Under the pieces are notes generated by a model. The model had not been told where the DNA came from. It made no database searches and was given only the letters and a program-made list of their open reading frames with translations. Source: CAZWDO01 sp964632485 [NCBI: uncultured bacterium] (lineage in GTDB: Bacteria; JAGOEH01). Taken from it: a stretch of DNA of 45,881 bases. The DNA is taken from the NCBI GenBank assembly GCA_964632485.1, contig CAZWDO010000015.1:7920-53800 (forward strand), written 5' to 3'. Shown one piece after another: positions 16,475 through 24,882 of this stretch; the stretch's first letter is position 1; each line of letters begins with the position of its first letter. The translations under genes and the position numbers were made by a program.

Positions 16475-17470
16475 ATGGCCAATAAAGAATTTTTTGGCGC
16501 TTTGACATTAGGGCCGGCTTTATACCCGCATTTAAGAACGGTACTTGAAATGAATCCCCGTTTTTTTCGCTATAATTTTGCCCATGGTTTGTTTGAAACT
16601 AATGTTAAAATCATACAGGATTTGAAGAACAAATTCCCGGACATCTGTATTTATGCTGATCTTAAAGGATTGGATCAAAGATTTGAGCTTTTTCCCGAAG
16701 ATATTGAAGGCTGGCATTTGCAGACCGACCAACAGTTGGTGATTCATCTTGATCGTGATTTCGCCCGTTCTAAAGGCGGGATATATTTGTGGTTGCCCGA
16801 ACAGATTCAACTGGGGCAAAAGATTTGGTGTGATGATGCTAAGGTCGAAATGATCATCCATGCTTTTGATCATCAACGGATTGTCGTGAAAATTCTTGTG
16901 GGAGGGTATTTGAAGCAACATGCTGCCGCTGTGATCGAACATTTCAGCCTGAGCCTTCCTCCTGTTGATTCACTGAGTTTGGAGATCATTCGGCGGTTGG
17001 AACCGCTTATCGATGGGATATTAGCTTCCCATATCAGGGACTCCCGGGATATGGCAACTATTCAAGGCGTTTTTTCTAAACCGGTCATCGCGAAAATTGA
17101 AAACAAAGCAGCCTTGGAACACTTAGAGGAAATCGCTGATTCCGCGCATTCTATCCTCATCGCCCGCGGTGATTTGAGTATGGCGTATCAGCCCGTCCTA
17201 TTACCTCAATTGGAAAAAAATATATGTTCTCGCCTGGAAAAATTTTCAGGCGATATTATTCTGGCTACGGGATTCTGGGAAACATTAACCCATGAAAAGA
17301 CGCCCCATTTTTCCGATTTAACCGATCTATACTATGCTCTGAGCTTAGGCATCAACGGTTTTTTGTTGACTGGTGAAACCGCTGTTGGAGATCATCCCGA
17401 TCTTGCGTTTTTGCAATTGAAAACTAATTTAGAAGCAATCTATTCCCAAATAAAGAGATCCAACTTTTAA
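16475..17470 (+). CDS. Minimal pyruvate-kinase-like protein (catalytic barrel only)
   Basis: 331 aa versus ~470 for normal pyruvate kinase; the C-terminal regulatory domain is absent and the B domain is shortened. Active-site counterparts remain: FRYNFAHG (31-38; usual R-x-NFSHG), DLKGLDQR (62-69), VIAKIEN (204-210) with the catalytic Lys207 and metal Glu209, ARGDL (230-234) with Asp233, ATG (264-266) and LLTGETA (297-303). The Ser of NFSHG is Ala36, which affects the monovalent-cation site. It may be an unregulated PK or act on another phospho-enol substrate. ATG 16475 is preferred to GTG 16472 for spacing to AAAGGA. It lies 15 bp before the M16 gene. Confidence 0.75.
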   Translation: MANKEFFGALTLGPALYPHLRTVLEMNPRFFRYNFAHGLFETNVKIIQDLKNKFPDICIYADLKGLDQRFELFPEDIEGWHLQTDQQLVIHLDRDFARSKGGIYLWLPEQIQLGQKIWCDDAKVEMIIHAFDHQRIVVKILVGGYLKQHAAAVIEHFSLSLPPVDSLSLEIIRRLEPLIDGILASHIRDSRDMATIQGVFSKPVIAKIENKAALEHLEEIADSAHSILIARGDLSMAYQPVLLPQLEKNICSRLEKFSGDIILATGFWETLTHEKTPHFSDLTDLYYALSLGINGFLLTGETAVGDHPDLAFLQLKTNLEAIYSQIKRSNF

Positions 17471-17485
17471 CAAAGGATTGTTGGT

Positions 17486-20317
17486 ATGAAATTGAAGAAG
17501 TTTTTGTTGTTCCCGGTTAACCCGGCGCTGATCAGTTTGATTCTTTTATTTTCTATTCCTCAACTTTTTGCTCAATCGGCTCCGATCCCGCTTCCCAGGG
17601 AAATCATCCATCGGAAATTGGATAACGGTTTGCAATACTTTATATTACAAAATAAAAAACCGGAAGAGCGCGCAGAATTGAGGCTTTTGGTCAATGCCGG
17701 TTCCATTTTGGAAAAGGATGATCAACAGGGATTGGCCCATTTTTGTGAACACATGGCCTTTAACGGCACCCGCCATTTTGCCCGTCAGGAACTGATTGCT
17801 TATCTGGAATCAATTGGTATGCGTTTTGGTCCCGATTTAAATGCTTATACTGGTTTTGATGAGACTGTATATATGCTGCAAATTCCTACGGATTCTCTTG
17901 AAATTCTGGAAAAAGCGTTTCTGATTTTAAGCGATTGGGCGCATGGCCTTATTTTTGACAGTCTGGAAATTGAAAAAGAACGGGGAGTGATTATCGAAGA
18001 ATGGCGGTTAGGTCAGAATGCCCAACGGCGATTACTTAATAAACAACTTCCAATATTACTATATAATTCGCTTTACGCGAAACGATTACCTATAGGAACC
18101 CGCCAAAATATTGAAGAGTTTACACCCGATCGATTAGTAGATTTTTATCGTACCTGGTACCGACCTGATTTAATGGCAGTCGTCGCTGTCGGCGATTTTG
18201 ATACCACTTTGATTGAATCAATGATACAGAAATATTTCAGTCCGATACCAGCGGTAATAAAGGGCGAACCACGTCATACGCCTCCGGTTCCCGATTATGA
18301 TAAACCGTACTATACAATCGTTACAGATCCGGAATTAACGTATAATTCAGTGACCCTCTATTATCAGCAGGAGAGTTCATTTTTGAACACCGAAGCGGAT
18401 TATCGGCAAATGATTGTCGAGCAATTATATAATGAAATGTTTAACCATCGTCTGCGGGAATTGACTCAAACAGCGCAACCTCCTTTTATTCAGGCATTTT
18501 CGACCCGGACTTCCATGGTCAGGGCCCGGGACTTTTATCTTCTGGGGGCAATTGTGCAGGATACTCTGCTGGAAACAGGATTACGCGCCTTAATTCGTGA
18601 GGGTGAACGAGTCAGGCAGCACGGTTTTACTGCCACTGAACTTGAACGGGCCAGGAAAAACCGGCTTCGTCGTATGGAGCAACTGTTAATGGAAAAAGAT
18701 AAAACCGAATCGAGTCGCTTAGTCAGTGAATTATCTCGTTTTTTTCTACTTAAAGAAGCCATGCCCGGAATCGACAAGGAATTCGCTTACGTGGAAAAAT
18801 ATTTGCCTGGTATTACTCTGGAGGAGTTAAACCAACTCAGCCATAAGTTCATCAGCGGAAAAAACTTTGTGATAACGGTCAGTATGGTTGAAAAGGAAGG
18901 CGTAACGCCTCCGACGGAAAAGCAATTGGAAGCCATCAGCAACGATGAGAAGAAAAAGATTGTATTACCGTATGTAGATTCAGGAAGCGGTCTTTCATTG
19001 TTGGAAACAGCTCCTTTACAGGGCCGAATCGTTGAGAATCGGAGAATTGATACTCTGGGAATAACAATCTGGACTTTAGCAAACGGTATACGGGTAATGA
19101 TTAAACCGACAGATTTTAAAAACGATCAAATCGTCATGACCGCCTACAGCCCTGGCGGACTATCCTTAATTCCCGATTCTCTCTATCGTTCCGGAGTTGC
19201 GGCCGCGTATCTGGTCAATCAAAGTGGATTAGGAAATTTGAATTTGATTGCATTGAACAAATATCTTGCGGGGAAGGTGGTTCGGGTCTCTCCTTCCATC
19301 GACGATTTGCATGAAGGATTTACAGGGAACTGTTCGCCCCAGGAATTGCCCGATCTAATGCAGATGATCTATCTATATTTTATGGCGCCTCGTTCCGATT
19401 CCACCGCTTTCCTCTCTTTTCAGGAGCGCTATCGGGCGTTTTTAATGAACCGCGCAGCGGATCCCATGGAACAGTATAGCGATACGATCACGATACTAAT
19501 GAGTCAAAATCAATTTCGCAGTCGCCCCTGGGATGTTACCGCCCTTGGTGATATCGATATTGATAAGGCCTTTTCTATTTACCGGCAACGATTTGCCGAT
19601 GCCGGGGATTTTGTGTTCACTTTTGCCGGCAATGTCGATTTGGAAACCTTTAAACCCTTAGTAGAGACTTTTCTCGGCGGATTGCCAACTATCAAACGGA
19701 ATGATAACTGGATAGATCATCATATATTACCGCCACCGGGCATTGTCAAAAAAAAAGTAATTGCCGGCATTGAACCTCAAAGCCGAATATATCTTGCTTT
19801 TCATGGTGAATACCCGTGGTCGGGTGAAGAAAACTACCATTTAAATTCATTAGCTCAAATTATGCGTATTCGTCTGCGTGAAATCATCCGTGAGGAGAAA
19901 AGCGGGACATACGGTGTCAGAGTGAACTGTGATTATAATCAATTTCCTCAGCCTTATTATACGTTAAGCATCTCCTTAGGATGTCAACCGGAACGCGTTG
20001 AGGAACTTCTTCAAACAATCCTGGGTGAAATCGATACATTGAGAAATCAAGCGATTGATATTGAATATGTGAAGAAAGTGCAGGAAATGAATACTCGCGA
20101 ACGGCAAACCAACCTAAAGGAAAATAGCTATTGGGTGAATCTGATTAGCGGTTATAGTTGGAATCAGCGGGATTTAATGGAAATTTTGGAATATAACCAG
20201 TGGATAGCTAATCTAACGCCTGAAATAATCCGGAAGACAGCCCATACCTATCTAAATCCGTCTCAATATGCTCAGGTTCTGTTGTATCCTCGTGAGAAGG
20301 ATGAGAAGAAAGACTGA
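17486..20317 (+). CDS. M16 family zinc metallopeptidase (PqqL-like), secreted
   Basis: 943 aa with an N-terminal signal peptide (~1-30, ending FAQ-SA), so periplasmic or outer-membrane associated. The inverted zinc motif HFCEH is at 85-89 (His85, Glu88, His89), with the distal ligand Glu165 in the LEIEKERGVIIEEW segment. Two tandem M16 halves, the second (~510-930) lacking the metal motif, form the usual clam-shell. These enzymes degrade peptides or process substrates in the periplasm. AAAGGA precedes the ATG. The last 110 bp overlap the 3' end of the convergent MetH reactivation gene. Confidence 0.92.
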   Translation: MKLKKFLLFPVNPALISLILLFSIPQLFAQSAPIPLPREIIHRKLDNGLQYFILQNKKPEERAELRLLVNAGSILEKDDQQGLAHFCEHMAFNGTRHFARQELIAYLESIGMRFGPDLNAYTGFDETVYMLQIPTDSLEILEKAFLILSDWAHGLIFDSLEIEKERGVIIEEWRLGQNAQRRLLNKQLPILLYNSLYAKRLPIGTRQNIEEFTPDRLVDFYRTWYRPDLMAVVAVGDFDTTLIESMIQKYFSPIPAVIKGEPRHTPPVPDYDKPYYTIVTDPELTYNSVTLYYQQESSFLNTEADYRQMIVEQLYNEMFNHRLRELTQTAQPPFIQAFSTRTSMVRARDFYLLGAIVQDTLLETGLRALIREGERVRQHGFTATELERARKNRLRRMEQLLMEKDKTESSRLVSELSRFFLLKEAMPGIDKEFAYVEKYLPGITLEELNQLSHKFISGKNFVITVSMVEKEGVTPPTEKQLEAISNDEKKKIVLPYVDSGSGLSLLETAPLQGRIVENRRIDTLGITIWTLANGIRVMIKPTDFKNDQIVMTAYSPGGLSLIPDSLYRSGVAAAYLVNQSGLGNLNLIALNKYLAGKVVRVSPSIDDLHEGFTGNCSPQELPDLMQMIYLYFMAPRSDSTAFLSFQERYRAFLMNRAADPMEQYSDTITILMSQNQFRSRPWDVTALGDIDIDKAFSIYRQRFADAGDFVFTFAGNVDLETFKPLVETFLGGLPTIKRNDNWIDHHILPPPGIVKKKVIAGIEPQSRIYLAFHGEYPWSGEENYHLNSLAQIMRIRLREIIREEKSGTYGVRVNCDYNQFPQPYYTLSISLGCQPERVEELLQTILGEIDTLRNQAIDIEYVKKVQEMNTRERQTNLKENSYWVNLISGYSWNQRDLMEILEYNQWIANLTPEIIRKTAHTYLNPSQYAQVLLYPREKDEKKD

Positions 20318-21089
20318 AATAATGGGCGGCAGGATTAAAAAGTATCAAGGCGCTTGTTGAGAATTCCGGGGTCAGTTGCCATGCTTCATTTAAAGTGACT
20401 TGAATCGATGATTCCGGGGCCAGTAGGAGAAATATTTTTTGTTGGTCCCTTAATTCAGGGCAAGCGGGATAGCCAAAACTATACCGTTTGCCCGAATATT
20501 TTCCCTGCCAAATTTGAGTCGGGTTCAACGATGTTGAATCATTGAAATAACAGCCTCGTATATGCCAATGGCAATATTCGGCCAATGCTTCGGTTAAGGC
20601 TGCCATTAAACCGTGCCATAAGTAATAATCGACAAATTCTTCCCGTTGAAGATAACTGCGGACACTCTCGACTGCTGGATAACTAAGAGTTACCAGTTGG
20701 AATGCAATTATATCAGGTTTTTCTCGGCTATCGCTTTGTATGAATGAAGAGATACTCAAATAGGGAGGAAAGGTTTGACTGGGGAATAAAAACTCTAAAG
20801 CGGAAGGAGTTTGGTATGAACTCTCAATTATCATTTTATTTTCCAGGCGCCAGGCATGATAAAATCCATAAACCGCGCGGGGTTCAATCAAATTCTTCGT
20901 TTCAATTCGATGGAGCATCGTTTCCAGCCTTAATTGAGCCTGAGTCGATTGATATTGGCGCTCCATCAACGGTTGTCGGTGGCTGACCAATTGCCAGTGT
21001 CGATAAAACAGGGTCTTTTGGTTCAGCAGTGGATAGATATCTGCTAAAGAAAGCTTTTCGAGTGAGGAAACAATTCCGGGTTTAATCAT
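20208..21089 (-). CDS. Stand-alone MetH reactivation (SAM-binding) domain protein
   Basis: 293 aa. RYSFGYPACPE (202-212) is the SAM-binding signature of the MetH activation domain, followed by VTLNEAWQLTPEFSTSALILFNPAAHYFSL, matching the LTE..M.P..S.SG..F.HP...YF pattern. The helical VDYYLWHGLMAALTEALAEYCHWHIRGC block also fits. In Escherichia coli this domain is the C-terminus of MetH, where it rebinds oxidised cobalamin for reductive methylation with SAM. Here it is separate and lies 136 bp after metH, on the same strand. Residues ~258-293 lie in the overlap with the M16 gene and extend past the conserved domain. No clear Shine-Dalgarno before ATG 21089. Confidence 0.85.
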   Translation of the reverse strand: MIKPGIVSSLEKLSLADIYPLLNQKTLFYRHWQLVSHRQPLMERQYQSTQAQLRLETMLHRIETKNLIEPRAVYGFYHAWRLENKMIIESSYQTPSALEFLFPSQTFPPYLSISSFIQSDSREKPDIIAFQLVTLSYPAVESVRSYLQREEFVDYYLWHGLMAALTEALAEYCHWHIRGCYFNDSTSLNPTQIWQGKYSGKRYSFGYPACPELRDQQKIFLLLAPESSIQVTLNEAWQLTPEFSTSALILFNPAAHYFSLSSHPSHEDTTEPEHIETDLDRYGLSSGLFQALD

Positions 21090-21173
21090 GTCAATGATAA
21101 TTGAAAACTTTGGAATCGGCGAATTGCCAGGTAATAAAAGGATAGAGTCTTCATATTTAGGGCCTTATTCGAT

Positions 21174-21221
21174 AGCGGATAAACATATATTTTCGCTATG
21201 TGTTAGCGATGGCTATCCGCT
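21174..21221 (-). repeat. Nested inverted repeat between metH and its reactivation gene
   Basis: Outer arms AGCGGATA (21174-21181) and TATCCGCT (21214-21221) enclose a perfect inner hairpin TCGCTA-N5-TAGCGA (21193-21209). It starts 4 nt after the metH stop. No T-run follows in either direction, so a processing or stability element is more likely than a terminator. Confidence 0.5.
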
Positions 21222-21225
21222 TCTG

Positions 21226-23763
21226 CTAATTTGTTGCTGAGGATAGCTTCTCAAGGATATGAATACTGGAAAAAGCGTCGGGCGCGTACTCTACGATTCC
21301 CCGATAGTTTTTTTGCAGTGTCTGGTGAACAAAAGTCTCAGTCAAAGCGGCTCCACCGCAAATAACCGGTATTTTAATATTGTATTCATTGAAAACCTGC
21401 AGCATATCATTCATAACTTGTGTGGATTTAACAAGCAGTCCGCTCAGTCCGAGGCAATCAGGTCGATAGCTTTCAATGGCGCTTTTTATTTGCTCCACTG
21501 TTTGATTGATTCCCAGATTAATAACTTCGTACCCATTATTGGTTAAGATAATATCGACCAGATTTTTTCCAATATCATGCACATCACCTTTAACCGTAGC
21601 GAGAAGAATTTTCATTTTTTGACTGTTCTGATGATGGTGAATGTGGGGTTTCAAATAGTCCACAGCCAATTTCATGGTTTCAGCCGATTGCAGGACAAAA
21701 GGCAATTGAAGCTCTTCCTTAGCAAAAAGTTCGCCAACGGTTTTCATCCCCCTGAGTAAAAACTTATCGATAATTGAAAGGGCATCATATTGGGTCATCG
21801 CCTGTTCAAGTGTCTCTATTAAATCGCGTTTGCGGGATTGGATGATATGCCGCTGGAGCTTCTCTTCAATACCCAGTTGATTCCATTCCGATTCATTTTC
21901 GTTTTCTGAGTTATGTTCATGGAAATATATCAATAATTCGGTTAATGGTGAATCGCCATCATCTGTGTAATTATTGTTTATCAGTTGATTACATAAATTT
22001 TTAAGTGTGTCCGGGATACGATAGTAGGGAATTATTTTCCCGGCATGCAGAATCGCGGCATCTAAACCGGCAGCCAGCGCATGATGCAGAAACACGGAAT
22101 TTAGATAGGGCCGAATGGTTTTGCTTAATCCAAAAGATATATTGCTAAGGCCCAGAATAGTATGAGTTTTACTATAGCGTGATTTCCATTCGCGAATCGC
22201 ATTTAGAGTATGAAGAGCAGAATCTCTAAGAGAAATATCTCCGGCAGCCAGAGTAAAGGTAAGCATATCGAAGTAGAGATTGCCGGGATCAATCTGAAAT
22301 TCAGTAACGCACAGTTGGTAAAGCTCTTCACACAGTTCCAGTTTATCTTTAGTAGTTTTAGCCATGCCCTGGTCATTGATAGGCAGGCAAACGACCGCTG
22401 TGTTGTATTTTTTAACCAGATTTAAAATTTCACGCGCGTTGGTGGCATGATCCTCAAGATTGATGGAATTGATAATCGCGCGGCCAGATATACTTTGCAA
22501 TGATAGTTCAAGTGATTCAGGGTCGGTTGAATCGAGCATGATAGGGATTTGCAACATTTGATTTAGGCGTGGAACCAAGCGGGCATAATCACTTTTTTCA
22601 TCCCTGCCGGCCCAAGCCAGGGAAAGATCTAATATATGGGCTTGCTCATCTTGTTGCTGTATGGCAATTTCTACCATGGTATCCCAATCTTCTTTTAGTA
22701 AAGCTTCTCGAAATAGTTTACTGCCATTGGCATTCGTGCGTTCGCCCACAATAAGGGGTTTTGGATTGACTTTGAATTCCTGAGCGCGATAGAGCGAGGC
22801 AGCGCCTTGGCGCGGTTCCCGGGAAACGCGGGTAGGGGAGAGCTGAGCGCATTGGCGTACAACTTCCGCTAGATGCTCGGCGGTTGTACCGCAACAGCCA
22901 CCAACAATAGCCACTCCATAATGTATGATGAGTTGCGCGAGTTCATGCGCCAGTTTTTCAGGTTCCAGATCATAATAATACTGGTTGTTTTCAAAACGCG
23001 GCATTCCGGCATTCGGTAATACGGAAATCGGAAAAGGAGATTGTTCCGCCAATACCTGTATATGAGGAAGCATGGCCTGTGGACCCGTACCACAATTCAA
23101 TCCTAACGCAAACAACGGATAATCCTGAAAAGTTTTGATAATGGCTTCCATTTCAGTTCCCAGTAGCATCTTCCCGTTGCTTTCCATGGTAACCTGTAAA
23201 ATAATTGGGCGGAATTGGTTTTGCTCATTCATGACCTCAAGTAGCGCCACCAAGGCTGCTTTAGCCTGTAAAGGATCTTGAGCGGTTTCAATTTGAAACA
23301 GATCGACATTTCCAGCGAGAAGGCCCAGTGATTGAATATAATATGCATCTTTTAAATCATTGAACGTGGTATGATTGAGCGTCGGCAATTTGCTGCCGGG
23401 TCCAATGGAACCGGAAATAAAGCGGGGATGATCTGAAGTTGAATATGCCTCAGCCAATTCGCGGGCGATACGAGCGCCTTCCAGGTTTATGATATAGCAA
23501 TGTTCGGATAATTGATGATCTTGTAATGTAATGGTATTGGCGCCGAAAGTATTGGTCTCGATTATATCACAGCCAGCCTCAAGAAAATCATGGTGGACCT
23601 GTTGAACGGCATCTTTTTTCACTAAATTTAAATACTCATTGCACCCTTCGATACCACCAAAATCGTCGGCTGTCAGATTCTGTTTTTGTAAACTGGTGCC
23701 CATCGCTCCATCGCAAATCAGCGTTCGTTCCTGAATAATTTGATTTATAGATTTTGTCTTCAT
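21226..23763 (-). CDS. metH: Cobalamin-dependent methionine synthase, without reactivation domain
   Basis: 845 aa instead of ~1,200. Order: homocysteine-binding barrel (1-~315) with zinc Cys224, Cys290 and Cys291 (GLNCGTG, GGCCGTT); pterin-binding domain (~335-600, starting IVGERTNANGSKLF); cap (~640-710); B12 domain with the DxHxxG site Asp727, His729, Gly732 and GLSGLLVKST. Transfers the methyl group of 5-methyl-THF to homocysteine through methylcobalamin. The SAM-dependent reactivation domain is encoded by the next gene. AGGAG lies 7 nt before the ATG, but a strong terminator sits just upstream, so it needs its own promoter or readthrough. Confidence 0.96.
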   Translation of the reverse strand: MKTKSINQIIQERTLICDGAMGTSLQKQNLTADDFGGIEGCNEYLNLVKKDAVQQVHHDFLEAGCDIIETNTFGANTITLQDHQLSEHCYIINLEGARIARELAEAYSTSDHPRFISGSIGPGSKLPTLNHTTFNDLKDAYYIQSLGLLAGNVDLFQIETAQDPLQAKAALVALLEVMNEQNQFRPIILQVTMESNGKMLLGTEMEAIIKTFQDYPLFALGLNCGTGPQAMLPHIQVLAEQSPFPISVLPNAGMPRFENNQYYYDLEPEKLAHELAQLIIHYGVAIVGGCCGTTAEHLAEVVRQCAQLSPTRVSREPRQGAASLYRAQEFKVNPKPLIVGERTNANGSKLFREALLKEDWDTMVEIAIQQQDEQAHILDLSLAWAGRDEKSDYARLVPRLNQMLQIPIMLDSTDPESLELSLQSISGRAIINSINLEDHATNAREILNLVKKYNTAVVCLPINDQGMAKTTKDKLELCEELYQLCVTEFQIDPGNLYFDMLTFTLAAGDISLRDSALHTLNAIREWKSRYSKTHTILGLSNISFGLSKTIRPYLNSVFLHHALAAGLDAAILHAGKIIPYYRIPDTLKNLCNQLINNNYTDDGDSPLTELLIYFHEHNSENENESEWNQLGIEEKLQRHIIQSRKRDLIETLEQAMTQYDALSIIDKFLLRGMKTVGELFAKEELQLPFVLQSAETMKLAVDYLKPHIHHHQNSQKMKILLATVKGDVHDIGKNLVDIILTNNGYEVINLGINQTVEQIKSAIESYRPDCLGLSGLLVKSTQVMNDMLQVFNEYNIKIPVICGGAALTETFVHQTLQKNYRGIVEYAPDAFSSIHILEKLSSATN

Positions 23764-23786
23764 CGGTAACTCCTATTAAAATTGAT

Positions 23787-23820
23787 AAAAAAAAAGCCAG
23801 AGTATTGAAATACCCTGGCT
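23787..23820 (-). terminator. Intrinsic terminator after tRNA-Pro, directly before metH
   Basis: On the minus strand AGCCAGGGTAT-TTCA-ATACTCTGGCT forms an 11-bp stem with one mismatch, followed by nine T (plus-strand A 23787-23795). It is ten bases past the tRNA 3' end and its T-run ends ~23 nt before the metH ATG. Confidence 0.8.
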
Positions 23821-23829
23821 CATATAAAA

Positions 23830-23904
23830 TCGGGGCGACTGGATTCGAACCAGCGACCCCAAGCCCCCCATGCTTGTGCGCTAGACCAACTGCGCCACGC
23901 CCCG
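23830..23904 (-). tRNA. tRNA-Pro (anticodon GGG)
   Basis: 75 nt including discriminator A; CCA is not encoded. Acceptor stem CGGGGCG/CGCCCCG with the C1-G72 pair typical of bacterial tRNA-Pro, D arm GCGC-AGTTGGTCTA-GCGC, anticodon arm CAAGC-ATGGGGG-GCTTG, T arm CTGGTTCGAATCCAG. The anticodon GGG (plus 23867-23869) is followed by G37. The 5' end is only 2 nt after the merR stop codon, so it may be cut from a longer mRNA. Confidence 0.97.
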
Positions 23905-23906
23905 AT

Positions 23907-24206
23907 TTAATCATCCAATATCTGAATAATGGCTTTTAGTTCCTGTATAATCCATTCGTTGGCATGCTCTTCCTGTTTGTGTTGCCGTAAAGTTTGCCGA
24001 GCTCCATCAATCGTCAAGCGCTGTTCGTATAATAATTGTCGCATATTTTTTAACTGATTGATCTCTTCTTGTCGATAATGACGAATCCCGTTCAAAATCT
24101 TTTTGGGTTTCAATTCAGGAATCTGCTGTTCCCAATATCGAATGGTATGTGTCGGAACGCCCACCTGTTGGCTGACTTCGCCAATGGTGTAGTAAACTTT
24201 GTCCAT
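23907..24206 (-). CDS. MerR family transcriptional regulator
   Basis: 99 aa from ATG 24206 (MDKVYYTIGEVSQQVGVP); the open frame continues to a GTG at 24275 but that part runs into plsY and is basic filler. The winged-helix part is complete: YYTIGEVSQQVGV, HTIRYWEQQIPELKP and HYRQEEI. The C-terminus is a short dimerisation helix without metal-binding Cys or an effector domain, as in the small HspR/YcaH-like MerR proteins that often sit beside cell-division or translation genes. No clear Shine-Dalgarno. Targets unknown. Confidence 0.88.
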   Translation of the reverse strand: MDKVYYTIGEVSQQVGVPTHTIRYWEQQIPELKPKKILNGIRHYRQEEINQLKNMRQLLYEQRLTIDGARQTLRQHKQEEHANEWIIQELKAIIQILDD

Positions 24207-24231
24207 AATATAAACTTTTTTTGGTAAAAAA

Positions 24232-24882
24232 TCAAGTCTTTTTTTGCGAATTGAAAATTTTCTTTTCTTCACCACGCGCGAGTCTCAGAATGTTAGAGCG
24301 GTGAGTCCATACAATTATCCAGGCGCACAATAGACTAAAATAAAAATAGTAATGAGTCTCATGCGTTGCTATGAAGAAAACAATAATGGGATATACCAGG
24401 GCGCCTGTCAAGGACGCTGGGGATACAATACGGGTTATGAAAAGAACACTAAGGGCAATTATTAAAGCAAAAAACGATGCTAAGGGCGTAAGGGCTAAAA
24501 TGACACCGAGCGCGGTCAATACGCCTTTTCCTCCCCGGAAACCGGTATATAGGGGGAAAACATGACCTACGATAGCAAAAATTCCACAGAAAATCTTAAA
24601 TAATGCAGTCGTGTCGTTGGATAGTAAACCGCCAAAATTTTGCCAGGAACCATTCAACCAATCTGAAAAAAAGAATACCGGTAAAAAACCTTTTAAGATA
24701 TCAATGAAAATAACTGGTAACGCGGCTTTCCAACCCAAAATCCGAAAGACATTAGTTGCCCCTGCATTGCCGCTGCCCAGGGTACGGATATCAATCCCCT
24801 GGACAAATCTCCCCATTAAATAAGCCGTGGGAAACGATCCCAGCAAATATGACAAACCAAATGCCACGAATATCATCATCAC
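24232..24882 (-). CDS. plsY: Glycerol-3-phosphate acyltransferase PlsY
   Basis: 216 aa inner-membrane enzyme that acylates glycerol-3-phosphate with acyl-phosphate, the first step of phospholipid synthesis. The three family motifs are present: LLGSFPTAYLMGR (near 11-23), TLGSGNAGATNVFRILG and GHVFPLYTGFRGGKGV. Five to six transmembrane segments. The ATG overlaps the der stop (ATGA), a common arrangement that couples PlsY to the GTPase. PlsX is not in the window. Confidence 0.96.
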   Translation of the reverse strand: MMMIFVAFGLSYLLGSFPTAYLMGRFVQGIDIRTLGSGNAGATNVFRILGWKAALPVIFIDILKGFLPVFFFSDWLNGSWQNFGGLLSNDTTALFKIFCGIFAIVGHVFPLYTGFRGGKGVLTALGVILALTPLASFFALIIALSVLFITRIVSPASLTGALVYPIIVFFIATHETHYYFYFSLLCAWIIVWTHRSNILRLARGEEKKIFNSQKKT

